A DNA stretch of 64,000 nucleotides from Acinetobacter calcoaceticus (lineage in GTDB: Bacteria > Pseudomonadota > Gammaproteobacteria > Pseudomonadales > Moraxellaceae), in NCBI RefSeq assembly GCF_004345325.1, contig NZ_SLVJ01000002.1, positions 209,621 through 273,620 of the forward strand, in the 5' to 3' direction. Positions 46,324-54,828 of the stretch are shown here, piece after piece. Within the stretch, counting starts at the first letter, position 1; every line of letters begins with the position of its first letter. The translations under genes and the position numbers were made by a program. The notes under the pieces were generated by a model. That model made no database searches. It had not been told where the DNA came from and saw nothing but the letters and a program-made list of their open reading frames with translations.

Positions 46324-46382
46324 CCTCAGGTTGGGCAAGTATTTTTTGTGTTGAAGCATATTTATTTAAGTTGAGTAGATTG

Positions 46383-47687
46383 ATGAGCTTATCTCCAAAG
46401 CAAGAACAGTTGTTTAAACAAGCCAGTAAACATATACCGGGTGGCGTGAATTCTCCTGTACGTGCATTTAATGGTGTCGGTGGGACCCCTGTATTTATTG
46501 AGAAGGCTCAAGGTGCGTATCTATATGATGTCGATGGTAAACGCTATGTCGACTATGTGGGTTCATGGGGGCCGATGATTTTGGGCCATGCCCATCCAGA
46601 TATTATTGCGGCTGTTCAATCAGCAGCGCAAGATGGTCTGAGCTTTGGTGCACCTACGGTACATGAAACCACTTTGGCGGATATTATCTGCGAGATCATG
46701 CCATCGATTGAAATGGTGCGTATGACCAACTCAGGCACTGAAGCCACCATGACTGCGATCCGTTTGGCGCGTGGTTATACCGGTCGCGATAAGATCATTA
46801 AATTTGAAGGCTGTTATCACGGTCATTCGGATTCGTTATTGGTTAAAGCCGGTTCTGGTTTGTTGACACTGGGTGAGCCCACCTCAAAAGGTGTGCCTGC
46901 TGATTTTGCTAAACATACTTTAACTTTGCCATTTAACGATATCCCAGCACTGGAAGCATGTTTTGCCAAATATGGTGCTGAGATTGCGGGTGTTATCGTT
47001 GAGCCCATCGCAGGCAACATGAACTTCGTGAAACCGATCAATGGGTTCTTGCACAGTATCCGTGAGCAATGTGACCTTCACCAATCCGTGTTTATCATTG
47101 ACGAAGTCATGACCGGGTTCCGTGTGGCATTGGGTGGGGCACAGGCCTATTACGATGTGAAGCCTGATTTGACCACCTTGGGTAAAATCATTGGTGCAGG
47201 CTTGCCGGTAGGTGCATTTGGCGGTAAGCGTGAAATTATGGAATGTATCGCACCATTAGGTGGTGTATACCAAGCGGGGACTTTGTCTGGTAATCCATTG
47301 GCGATGCGCGCAGGGATTAAAATGTTTGAACATTTACGCCAGCCTGATTTTTATAGCCGCTTAGAAGCGAAAACTGCGCAGTTATTGACGGGCTTCCAAA
47401 AGGCCGCTGATGCAGTCGGTCTTCCAATCAGAACGGATTATGCCGGTGGTTTATTTGGTCTGTATTTTACCGACCAACCTGAGATCAGCAGTTTTGAACA
47501 TATCTTAAAATGCGACGTTGAGGCATTCCGCCAGTTCTTCCATGGCATGCTTAAACGTGGTGTGAATTTTGCACCTTCGGCATTTGAAGCGGGCTTTATC
47601 TCAATTGCACATAGCGAAGAAGATATCGAGCTTACCATTCAAGCCGCAGCTGAAACTTTTGCAGAAATGAAAGCAGCCCAAGCGTGA
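46383..47687 (+). CDS. hemL: Glutamate-1-semialdehyde 2,1-aminomutase
   Basis: A 434-residue PLP enzyme that makes 5-aminolevulinate for heme synthesis by the C5 pathway. Signatures are [13 protein letters not shown] near the start, the PLP site [13 protein letters not shown], and [17 protein letters not shown] with the Schiff-base lysine. ATG 46383 gives the conventional N-terminus ([11 protein letters not shown]); the frame runs further up to 46293 but would overlap thiE. The ribosome site is weak, so translation may benefit from coupling with thiE. Confidence 0.97.
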   Translation: MSLSPKQEQLFKQASKHIPGGVNSPVRAFNGVGGTPVFIEKAQGAYLYDVDGKRYVDYVGSWGPMILGHAHPDIIAAVQSAAQDGLSFGAPTVHETTLADIICEIMPSIEMVRMTNSGTEATMTAIRLARGYTGRDKIIKFEGCYHGHSDSLLVKAGSGLLTLGEPTSKGVPADFAKHTLTLPFNDIPALEACFAKYGAEIAGVIVEPIAGNMNFVKPINGFLHSIREQCDLHQSVFIIDEVMTGFRVALGGAQAYYDVKPDLTTLGKIIGAGLPVGAFGGKREIMECIAPLGGVYQAGTLSGNPLAMRAGIKMFEHLRQPDFYSRLEAKTAQLLTGFQKAADAVGLPIRTDYAGGLFGLYFTDQPEISSFEHILKCDVEAFRQFFHGMLKRGVNFAPSAFEAGFISIAHSEEDIELTIQAAAETFAEMKAAQA

Positions 47688-47730
47688 TGGTTAATTTAGA
47701 CACTGTTCTCTAAATATCCATTCAAGATTT

Positions 47731-47757
47731 AAATACCAGCGCAAGCTGGTATTTTTT
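47731..47757 (+). terminator. Intrinsic terminator of hemL
   Basis: A perfect 10-bp stem (aaataccagc with gctggtattt, loop gcaa) ends in a T run. It lies 43 bases past the hemL stop. Confidence 0.92.
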
Positions 47758-47760
47758 TGG

Positions 47761-47868
47761 CCAACTCAAAACCAAAACCAAAACTGGAATATGGTAAACC
47801 CCAAACCCCAAATCAAAATTGGAACATAGCCAAACTGAATAGGCAAAATCAAAAACACCAGGCCAAAA
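47761..47868. repeat. Degenerate CAAAA-rich repeats
   Basis: A run built from variants of ccaaaaccaaaactggaa and ccaaatcaaaattggaac, with spacing of roughly 30-36 bases. It sits between the hemL terminator and the tRNA-Leu terminator. No coding sense or dyad symmetry is evident. Confidence 0.55.
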
Positions 47869-47886
47869 AAAACCAGCCTAAGCTGG
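47864..47886 (-). terminator. Intrinsic terminator of tRNA-Leu copy 1
   Basis: The 5-bp GC stem ccagc with gctgg and loop ctaa is followed by nine T on the minus strand. The same element, slightly changed, follows tRNA-Leu copy 2. Confidence 0.82.
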
Positions 47887-47917
47887 AATATTTTGCACCA
47901 TTTTAACTGTCTTAAAA

Positions 47918-48003
47918 TGGTGCCCGGGGCCGGACTCGAACCGGCACGCTTTGTGGGCGGGGGATTTTAAATCCCCTGTGTCTACCTATTTCACCACCCG
48001 GGC
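47918..48003 (-). tRNA. tRNA-Leu (anticodon UAA), copy 1
   Basis: An 86-base class II tRNA read on the minus strand. It has the acceptor GCCCGGG with a matching 3' strand, an encoded CCA (47918-47920), the loop TTTAAAA giving anticodon UAA, a long variable arm and the T-loop GGTTCGAGTCC. It is identical to copy 2 at 52178-52263. Its promoter at 48013-48041 is independent. The 3' trailer can pair with the tRNA 3' end (47895-47923 dyad). Confidence 0.97.
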
Positions 48004-48012
48004 ATGTGCGCC

Positions 48013-48041
48013 ATCATAATGTACCGCCTTGGTCTTGGCAA
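48013..48041 (-). promoter_or_regulatory. Sigma-70 promoter of tRNA-Leu copy 1
   Basis: On the minus strand TTGCCA (48036-48041) and TATGAT (48013-48018) are separated by exactly 17 bases. Transcription would start a few bases before the tRNA 5' end. Confidence 0.7.
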
Positions 48042-48210
48042 GCGCATCAGGGTGAGTTTGATTTATTTTTAGTCAATTCACTGCGTTGAGTGTATAGCAA
48101 ATAACAATTTTGTCTTCAAATCCCTTACTGAAGCTGGGATTAGCATGTTTTTGTCTGAGCATGGACACGACGATTAAGCGCTCGTGATCGACTTCTAATT
48201 AGCTGATTTA

Positions 48211-48228
48211 TGGTCATGAATCTGTCAT
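48211..48228 (+). promoter_or_regulatory. Candidate Pho box upstream of the first PhoD gene
   Basis: TGGTCAT and CTGTCAT are arranged as two 7-mers separated by four bases (gaat), the PhoB recognition layout. The second copy is a perfect match and the first matches at five of seven. The site lies 66 bases before the PhoD start. Confidence 0.6.
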
Positions 48229-48293
48229 TAGAATGCAATCAAAACTAAATATTCATTACCTACATTGACCTGACTCAACTCAAGGACGAGCAC

Positions 48294-50042
48294 ATGTCTA
48301 ACAAAATAACCCGCCGCGATTTATTATTAAAATCCATAGCCAGTTTTGGTGCACTCTCAGTTCCAGTGCTGTTGACCGCGTGTGGGGATGATCAAAAAAA
48401 TAATCCTCAGCGGCAGATTTCCGCTGATTTTTTACATGGAGTGGCGAGTGGTGATCCGTTACAGGATCGAGTGATTCTTTGGACGCGTATAACGCCCAAG
48501 AATCGCTCAGCACGTTTGCAGTTGCGTTGGGAAATTGCAACAGATGCGACATTCAGCAAAATCGCCAATTCTGGAACAGTGCAGACAGCGAGGGCGCAAG
48601 ATTTTACCATTAAGGTGGATGCGGATAAATTAATACCCAATCAAAACTACTTTTACCGTTTTATCTATGGGGATAAAATTTCCGCTGTGGGACGGACCAA
48701 GACCTTGCCGGTACACACGCAAAGCGTCAAATTGGCAGTGTGTTCATGCGCAAATTATCCTGCGGGATATTTTCATGTTTATAGGGAAATGGCTAAACAG
48801 GATGTCAATGCCATCATTCATTTGGGTGACTATATTTATGAGTATGGGCAGGGTGGCTATGCTACTGAGGATGCCGCGCGCTTAGGGCGTACATTTGCCG
48901 CTGACAATCAACAGGAATTGATCAAACTAGACGATTATCGCAAGCGTTATGCCTTATATCGTACCGATGTCGATTTACAAGCTGCGCATTTACGCCATCC
49001 CTTTATCGTGATTTGGGATGATCATGAATTGGCCAATGATGCATGGAAGGATGGAGCGGAAAATCATCAAGCCAATAAAGGTGCCTTTGAGGCACGAAAA
49101 CTCGCAGCCCTCCAAGCCTATTTTGAATGGATGCCGATTCGCCCCGTGGCTGCCAATCAATATTTTAATATTTATCGTCAATTTGATTTTGGACAACTGG
49201 TTCAGCTCACCATGTTGGATACCCGGATTTTGGCTAGAGATAAGCAATTAAGTTATAGCGATTATATCGGGCCACAAGGCTTCGATATAAAACGCTTCCA
49301 AACGGATTTATTCCGACCGACTCGAACGATATTGGGATATACCCAAAGAGAATGGTTGCAAAATAAATTAGGTCAATCCAAGACATCTTGGAATGTTATT
49401 GGGCAGCAGGTACTCATGGCTAAAATGTTGATCCCTGCAGAACTGTTGCCACTCATGGTTAGTTTGAGAGCAGGGCAGATTGATCAGACTAAAATAAAGC
49501 AGTTAACCGATCAGGTGACGGAATTAGTTGCATTGAAGCTGAGATCACGATTAGGTGCAGCATTAAGTGCAATCGAGCAAGCGCGTTTAGATTCAGTGGT
49601 GCCTTATAATCTCGATGCTTGGGATGGTTATGCTGCAGAACGTGAAATGATCTATCAGAGTTTAAAAACTTATAATAAGAAAGCTGTGGTTTTAGCTGGT
49701 GATACGCATAATGCCTGGTCTGCAAAACTCACATCACAGCAAAAAGACGAAGTTGCCGTTGAGTTGGCATGTAGCTCAGTGTCGTCGCCAGGGTTGGAAA
49801 AATACTTAAAAGTACCCCAAGCAGATATTGAGAAAATCGAATATGCATTTACCAACTTAATCGATGGTCTAACCTATAGTAATTTAAATCAACGTGGATA
49901 TTTATTGCTAAATTTTAGTGAACAAGCGCTGGAAGCAGACTGGATATTTATTGATAGTGTCCAAAATAAAACCTACATCGTCGATCAATTGCGTCAGAAA
50001 AAGAAAAAATTTGATCTTCAGCTTAATGATGCCAGCGATTGA
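48294..50042 (+). CDS. phoD: PhoD-like alkaline phosphatase, first copy
   Basis: A 582-residue Ca2+/Fe3+-dependent phosphodiesterase/phosphatase of the PhoD family that releases phosphate from extracellular esters. The N-terminus carries a twin-arginine motif (ITRRDLLLK, residues 5-13) and a lipobox LTAC at 27-30, so it is probably a Tat-exported lipoprotein. A PhoD N-terminal beta domain (DFLHGVASGDPLQDRVILWT) precedes the catalytic part with HLGDYIYEYGQG, WDDHELAND and GDTHNAW supplying metal ligands. The second copy follows 168 bp downstream. A Pho-box-like site upstream suggests phosphate-starvation control. Confidence 0.93.
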   Translation: MSNKITRRDLLLKSIASFGALSVPVLLTACGDDQKNNPQRQISADFLHGVASGDPLQDRVILWTRITPKNRSARLQLRWEIATDATFSKIANSGTVQTARAQDFTIKVDADKLIPNQNYFYRFIYGDKISAVGRTKTLPVHTQSVKLAVCSCANYPAGYFHVYREMAKQDVNAIIHLGDYIYEYGQGGYATEDAARLGRTFAADNQQELIKLDDYRKRYALYRTDVDLQAAHLRHPFIVIWDDHELANDAWKDGAENHQANKGAFEARKLAALQAYFEWMPIRPVAANQYFNIYRQFDFGQLVQLTMLDTRILARDKQLSYSDYIGPQGFDIKRFQTDLFRPTRTILGYTQREWLQNKLGQSKTSWNVIGQQVLMAKMLIPAELLPLMVSLRAGQIDQTKIKQLTDQVTELVALKLRSRLGAALSAIEQARLDSVVPYNLDAWDGYAAEREMIYQSLKTYNKKAVVLAGDTHNAWSAKLTSQQKDEVAVELACSSVSSPGLEKYLKVPQADIEKIEYAFTNLIDGLTYSNLNQRGYLLLNFSEQALEADWIFIDSVQNKTYIVDQLRQKKKKFDLQLNDASD

Positions 50043-50210
50043 TTCAGTAGCGTATAGAAAGATTAAGCGCCTTAGCCATTTATTCGCTTTGAAATAATGA
50101 ATGGCTTTAGCGTTCTGTAAATTTAAATGATTAAGTAATACCACCAACTTTTAATCAAACTGAGATAATTGCCATATAAATTATAAAAATAAAACCAATG
50201 GAAAAAAACC

Positions 50211-51977
50211 ATGTCATTTAAAATATCCCGTCGCGAGCTAATTCAAAAAACCCTTGCCAGCTTCGGTGCACTTTCAATTCCGGTCGCATTAACGGCCTGT
50301 GGGGATGATAAAGAGCTTACCGTATTGCCTTCAACTCCAGCCGATTTTTTACATGGTGTTGCCAGTGGTGACCCTTTAAAGGATCGCGTGATCTTATGGA
50401 GTCGTTTGACCCCGAAAGATTCTTCAGCACGATTAGAGGTGACTTGGGAGATCGCAATAGACAATAAATTCAGCCAAATTATAAATTCTGGAAAAGTGCA
50501 AACCAGTCAAGCACAGGATTTTACGGTTAAAGTTGATGCCAATAAATTAAAATCAAATCAAGTATATTTCTATCGATTCCGCTATGGCAATACGACTTCG
50601 CCGATCGGCCAAACCAAGACGCTGCCTGAAAGTACCGATAATGTTAAATTCGCAGTATGTTCTTGTTCAAATTATCCTGCAGGCTATTTCCATGTCTATA
50701 AAGAGATGGCGAAACAAGAGCTGGATGTGATTATTCATCTCGGGGATTATATTTATGAATATGGTCAGGGTGAATATGGCACTGAAGATGCAGAGAAACT
50801 CGGACGCATGTTGCCTACAGACAACAATAAAGAAATTATTAAATTAGAGGATTATCGCAAACGCTATGCCTTGTATCGTACTGATGTCGATTTACAAGCA
50901 GCGCATTTACGTCATGCTTTTATCGTGATTTGGGATGACCATGAGTTGGCCAATGATGCTTGGAAATCAGGTGCAGAAAATCATCAATCCAATGAGGGAT
51001 CATTTGAGGCACGTAAACTTGCCGCGCTGCAAGCTTATTTTGAATGGATGCCCATTCGTCCTGTTGCAGAAAATAATTATTTAAATATTTATCGCCAATT
51101 TGATTTTGGCAAGTTGGTGCAATTGACCATGTTGGATACGCGTATATTGGCGCGTGATCAACAATTAGAATATGCCAATTACATGACTGCATCAGGCATG
51201 GATTTTCAGCGCTTCCAAAAGGACCTGACCAACCCTGCACGAACGATTATGGGATATGAGCAGCGTGAATGGTTGCAAACGAAATTAACCCAATCCACAG
51301 CCAAGTGGAATGTATTGGGTCAACAAGTGCTGATGGCGAAGATGTTGATCCCTGCAGAATTACTTGCATCACTCGGTGGCATTATGAGTGGGACTGCAGA
51401 TGAAGCAGCGATTATGGCGTTATTTGCTCAAGTTGAAGCTTTGGTCAAGATTAAACTTCGCCTGCAAGCAAGTGATCCGAGTTTAACCGAGCAAGATAAA
51501 GCACGGGTTAATACTGTTGCCCCTTATAATCTCGATGCGTGGGATGGTTATTACGCAGAGCGAGAAATCATTTACCAGACCTTGAAAGCAGCCAAGAAAA
51601 AAGTCGTGGTGTTGGCAGGGGATACCCATAATGCTTGGAATGCAAAACTGCACACCCAACAACAAGATTTTGTCGGAGTGGAATTGGCCTGTAGTTCGGT
51701 TTCTTCACCGGGCATGGAGCAGTATTTAAAAATTCCTGCTGCGCAATTGCAACAAGTCGAAATGGCATTCATGACTTTGATTGATGAATTGGCTTATACC
51801 AACCTGAATCAACGTGGTTATCTCAGTGTGAGTTTTACTGAAACTAAGGTTGAGGCGAATTGGGTCTTTGTGGATAGTATTAAAGACAAGCAGTATAAGA
51901 TCGATACAAGTCGCAGCATGAAATTGGTGCTTGATCAGAACTTGCTGGATATCACTAAGCTGCAACACAGCGCCTAA
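50211..51977 (+). CDS. phoD: PhoD-like alkaline phosphatase, second copy
   Basis: A 588-residue paralogue of the gene just upstream, with the same layout. It has a twin-arginine motif ISRRELIQK at 5-13, lipobox LTAC at 27-30, DFLHGVASGDPLKDRVILWS, HLGDYIYEYGQG, WDDHELAND and GDTHNAW. Catalytic segments are near identical between the copies, while the middle (residues about 370-430) and the C-terminus have diverged, so both are probably active with different preferences. No Pho box is seen in its own upstream gap; it may be read from the first gene's promoter. A terminator follows. Confidence 0.93.
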   Translation: MSFKISRRELIQKTLASFGALSIPVALTACGDDKELTVLPSTPADFLHGVASGDPLKDRVILWSRLTPKDSSARLEVTWEIAIDNKFSQIINSGKVQTSQAQDFTVKVDANKLKSNQVYFYRFRYGNTTSPIGQTKTLPESTDNVKFAVCSCSNYPAGYFHVYKEMAKQELDVIIHLGDYIYEYGQGEYGTEDAEKLGRMLPTDNNKEIIKLEDYRKRYALYRTDVDLQAAHLRHAFIVIWDDHELANDAWKSGAENHQSNEGSFEARKLAALQAYFEWMPIRPVAENNYLNIYRQFDFGKLVQLTMLDTRILARDQQLEYANYMTASGMDFQRFQKDLTNPARTIMGYEQREWLQTKLTQSTAKWNVLGQQVLMAKMLIPAELLASLGGIMSGTADEAAIMALFAQVEALVKIKLRLQASDPSLTEQDKARVNTVAPYNLDAWDGYYAEREIIYQTLKAAKKKVVVLAGDTHNAWNAKLHTQQQDFVGVELACSSVSSPGMEQYLKIPAAQLQQVEMAFMTLIDELAYTNLNQRGYLSVSFTETKVEANWVFVDSIKDKQYKIDTSRSMKLVLDQNLLDITKLQHSA

Positions 51978-52013
51978 TCAAATTAGGTGGGTGACATTGC
52001 TATCGATTATTTT

Positions 52014-52045
52014 AAGGGCCGAGTGAAATCACTTGGCCTTTTTTT
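52014..52045 (+). terminator. Intrinsic terminator of the PhoD pair
   Basis: A stem of about 12 bp with two G-U pairs (aagggccgagtg with cacttggccttt) is followed by a T run. It lies 36 bases past the second PhoD stop. Confidence 0.8.
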
Positions 52046-52124
52046 ATTACTCAGCGTGAGACAGGGGATTGCTAATTTGAACATTGCTTAGTTGACATTG
52101 AAGTAGCACACAAAAATTCTAGGC

Positions 52125-52146
52125 AAAAAAAACCAGCATACGCTGG
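52125..52146 (-). terminator. Intrinsic terminator of the tRNA-Cys/tRNA-Leu unit
   Basis: ccagc with gctgg and loop atac is followed by eight T on the minus strand. It corresponds to the element behind tRNA-Leu copy 1. Confidence 0.82.
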
Positions 52147-52177
52147 ATTTTTTCGCACCATTTTAAGTGTCTTAAAA

Positions 52178-52263
52178 TGGTGCCCGGGGCCGGACTCGAA
52201 CCGGCACGCTTTGTGGGCGGGGGATTTTAAATCCCCTGTGTCTACCTATTTCACCACCCGGGC
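52178..52263 (-). tRNA. tRNA-Leu (anticodon UAA), copy 2
   Basis: An 86-base tRNA identical to copy 1, including the encoded CCA and the anticodon loop. The identity continues into the 3' trailer (one difference in 23 bases). It is the second gene of a tRNA-Cys/tRNA-Leu transcript on the minus strand, 12 bp after tRNA-Cys. Upstream of the tRNA the two copies do not match. Confidence 0.97.
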
Positions 52264-52275
52264 GATACACAAGAT

Positions 52276-52349
52276 TGGAGGCGGAGGTCGGAATCGAACC
52301 GGCGTACACGGAGTTGCAGTCCGCTGCATGACCACTCTGCCACCCCGCC
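52276..52349 (-). tRNA. tRNA-Cys (anticodon GCA)
   Basis: A 74-base tRNA read on the minus strand. The acceptor GGCGGGG pairs with a near-matching CCTCCGCC region, the anticodon loop CTGCAAC gives GCA, the T-loop reads GGTTCGATTCC, and CCA is encoded (52276-52278). Upstream, an extended -10 (TGCTAATAT) at about 52363-52371 could be its promoter. Confidence 0.95.
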
Positions 52350-52501
52350 ATGTCTTGGTGATGCACATATTAGCAACCTTTGAAAAAAAAACAATAGAAA
52401 ATTCAGATAAGATGAGCATAAAAGCAACATCTAAAAGAATTTTGCTCCATTTATCATGTATTATTTGCAAAATTCATTCATATCTAGGCTGGAGATGTGC
52501 C

Positions 52502-53350
52502 GTGGCAATGCTTTTAGATGGTCGTGCATTAGCAAAACAAATTGAAGCTGACTTATTGACGCGTGTTGATGCGTTGAAATTAAAATCAGGTCGTACCCCT
52601 ATTTTAGCGACAATACTGGTGGGGGATGATGGGGCTTCTGCGACTTATGTGCGTATGAAAGGCAATGCATGTCGCCGTGTTGGTATGGATTCAATCAAAG
52701 TTGAATTGGCTAAAGAAACCACCACCGAGCAATTATTGGCCGAAATTGAAAAACTCAATGCCAATCCAGATGTACATGGGATTCTGTTACAACATCCAGT
52801 GCCGGCTCAAATTGATGAGCGTGCTTGCTTTGACGCAATCGCATTGACCAAAGATGTTGATGGCGTGACTTGCCTCGGTTTTGGTCGTATGTCGATGGGT
52901 GAACAGGCCTATGGTTCGGCGACACCAGCGGGCATTATGACCATTCTTCAAGAAAACAACATTGAAATCGCGGGTAAGCATGCGGTTGTTGTGGGTCGTT
53001 CAGCGATTTTAGGCAAGCCAATGGCAATGATGTTGTTGCAAGCCAATGCAACCGTCACCATTTGCCATTCGCGTACTCAAAACTTATCTGAGTTGGTCAA
53101 GCAAGCAGATATCGTGGTGGGTGCAGTGGGTAAAGCTGAGTTGATTCAAAAAGATTGGATCAAAGCCGGTGCAGTTGTGGTTGATGCCGGTTTCCATCCA
53201 CGTGAAGGCGGTGGTGTGGGCGATATCCAATTGGAGGGTATCGAAGAGATTGCTTCAGCATACACGCCAGTACCGGGCGGTGTAGGCCCAATGACGATCA
53301 CCACCTTGATTCGTCAAACCGTTGAAGCTGCTGAAAAAGCCTTAGGTTGA
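52502..53350 (+). CDS. folD: Bifunctional methylenetetrahydrofolate dehydrogenase/cyclohydrolase
   Basis: A 282-residue cytosolic enzyme that interconverts 5,10-methylene- and 10-formyl-tetrahydrofolate with NADP. Signatures are the catalytic [14 protein letters not shown] region near residue 50, [12 protein letters not shown] near 87, the Rossmann loop [14 protein letters not shown] near 162 and the ending [11 protein letters not shown]. The start is GTG 52502, seven bases after GGAG. The open frame extends upstream across the tRNA genes and is not coding there. A methyltransferase gene follows 7 bp after the stop. Confidence 0.95.
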   Translation: MAMLLDGRALAKQIEADLLTRVDALKLKSGRTPILATILVGDDGASATYVRMKGNACRRVGMDSIKVELAKETTTEQLLAEIEKLNANPDVHGILLQHPVPAQIDERACFDAIALTKDVDGVTCLGFGRMSMGEQAYGSATPAGIMTILQENNIEIAGKHAVVVGRSAILGKPMAMMLLQANATVTICHSRTQNLSELVKQADIVVGAVGKAELIQKDWIKAGAVVVDAGFHPREGGGVGDIQLEGIEEIASAYTPVPGGVGPMTITTLIRQTVEAAEKALG

Positions 53351-53357
53351 TCTACGG

Positions 53358-54008
53358 ATGCATCAGGCACCACAACATTTACTGCAAGCCCTACATGAGG
53401 TGATTCCAGACTGTGAGTTGCTGGCACAGCAATTGCCTGATTGCCCAGTTTCTTTATGGTTGATCCCTCCGGTGTTTCCTACAGATCGACTGGATGATGA
53501 AGTCATCCGTCGAATTTGGAACGATACGCCGTATTGGATCTTCTGTTGGGCATCGGGTTTGGCCATGGCGCAGTGGCTATTGGCAGAACCTGAGCATGTC
53601 AAAGACAAAGTGGTACTCGATTTTGGTGCGGGTTCGGGCGTGGTGGCCATTGCTGCCAAACTCGCAGGCGCACGTAGGGTGATTTGTTGCGATATTGATC
53701 CTATCAGTTTGGCGGCGTGTCGTGAAAATGCGCTGATCAATCAGGTCGAATTGGAATATCTAGACGATCTCTATCAGAGTGAAACGGTTGATGTATTGCT
53801 GGCGGCGGATGTGTTGTATGACCAATGCAATCGATACTTTTTAGACGAGTTTTTAAAGTTTGCGCCTGAGGTTTGGGTTGCAGACAGTCGAGTGAAAAAC
53901 TTTAGTCATCCGCAGTATCAAAAAATAGATGAACGCAGTGCAACCACGTGGCCTGATCTGGATGAATCTAAAGAGTTTCGTAATGTAAGTTTTTATAAAA
54001 CGATTTAG
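53358..54008 (+). CDS. Class I SAM-dependent methyltransferase (ETFB lysine methyltransferase-like)
   Basis: A 216-residue Rossmann methyltransferase. PYWIFCWASGLAMAQWLL near residue 58 precedes motif I VVLDFGAGSGVVAIAA near 85, then CDIDP and ADVLYD. This layout is that of the METTL20/ETFB lysine methyltransferase group, which modifies the electron-transfer flavoprotein beta subunit, but related enzymes modify other proteins. No etf gene is nearby. It starts 7 bp past folD, so the genes are probably cotranscribed, and a terminator follows. Confidence 0.82.
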   Translation: MHQAPQHLLQALHEVIPDCELLAQQLPDCPVSLWLIPPVFPTDRLDDEVIRRIWNDTPYWIFCWASGLAMAQWLLAEPEHVKDKVVLDFGAGSGVVAIAAKLAGARRVICCDIDPISLAACRENALINQVELEYLDDLYQSETVDVLLAADVLYDQCNRYFLDEFLKFAPEVWVADSRVKNFSHPQYQKIDERSATTWPDLDESKEFRNVSFYKTI

Positions 54009-54042
54009 TCCGTTCAATTGCGACCATTGGTACTTGTATAAA

Positions 54043-54072
54043 AAAACCGCCTTAAATCTAAGGCGGTTTTTT
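54043..54072. terminator. Bidirectional terminator
   Basis: A perfect 12-bp stem (aaaaccgcctta with taaggcggtttt, loop aatc) with A and T tracts on both sides, between the methyltransferase and the convergent lipoprotein gene. Confidence 0.92.
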
Positions 54073-54107
54073 TGTTATAAAGACGCAGTATAAAGACTGA
54101 GTTTTAT

Positions 54108-54539
54108 TTATTGGGTACAGGTATAACGCACCACATGCAGGGTGCTAGGACGTGTATCAAGGGCATCACGTGCAGCATAACCACCGCTATTGTTCATATT
54201 CGGCGTATCTGAGAGGCTAAATGAGGTGCGACTATGACCCAACTGTACGCCAGGTTTTTCTGTCGGCATGGCTGCAGGATTGGCAATCTCGTTGACACTG
54301 AGCACCGTCAATTTATAAGTTTGTGTTTGATCTAACACCTTTTTACAGGCGCGTTGTAATTTACTTTCATCGAGTTTGCGATCTGCACGACCGGCAAGCG
54401 TATAGGCTAAAGTCGCACTTTTGGCATCTTTTTGTTCGATTTGATAGCCTGTTACGCCATTAAATTGGACAGGTTTGGTTTGACATCCAGCAAGTGCCAG
54501 TACAACGCTACTTAGCGCAAATATTTTGATGATTTTCAT
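54108..54539 (-). CDS. Small putative lipoprotein, unrecognised
   Basis: A 143-residue predicted lipoprotein. The signal MKIIKIFALSSVVLALAGC ends in lipobox LAGC, with Cys19 the lipidated residue. The mature part starts QTKPVQFNGVTGYQI, has two more cysteines (RACKKV and the terminal CTQ) that could pair, and a Ser/Asn-rich segment near residue 110. I do not recognise the family. ATG 54539 is chosen because a start 14 codons upstream would put a charged peptide before the signal. It is convergent with the methyltransferase gene. Confidence 0.7.
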   Translation of the reverse strand: MKIIKIFALSSVVLALAGCQTKPVQFNGVTGYQIEQKDAKSATLAYTLAGRADRKLDESKLQRACKKVLDQTQTYKLTVLSVNEIANPAAMPTEKPGVQLGHSRTSFSLSDTPNMNNSGGYAARDALDTRPSTLHVVRYTCTQ

Positions 54540-54828
54540 GACCCAGTGTTCCTGCAAGTTCTTCTGTGCAGTATGCCACAATCATGAAACATTGACGATC
54601 AACTAAACCAAGTTAATGTGCTTGCTTTGTATACATATTTAATGTGATTAAATTTGTGAAATGTGCAATAAATCTCAAAATAAAAAATAAAGATGAGACC
54701 GATCAATATTGGATTGTATGACAATATTAAAATGCTGTAGTGAACACATTGGCTATATTAACTTCAAGCATGTTATGTTTGGTGAAGCAGTGGATGAAGC
54801 CCGAAGAATGCGATTTACCAATGCTTAA

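Noticed and set aside
46293..46382. N-terminal extension of hemL
   Set aside because: It overlaps the thiE reading frame and has no match to the conserved HemL start; ATG 46383 is the standard N-terminus.
47861..52263. Genomic island inserted at tRNA-Leu
   Set aside because: Direct tRNA repeats flank the PhoD pair, but there is no integrase, and base composition and gene style match the surroundings. A local duplication is simpler.
52211..52501. Upstream open extension of folD across the tRNA genes
   Set aside because: It overlaps tRNA-Leu and tRNA-Cys on the other strand. The conserved FolD N-terminus begins at GTG 52502 with a good ribosome site.
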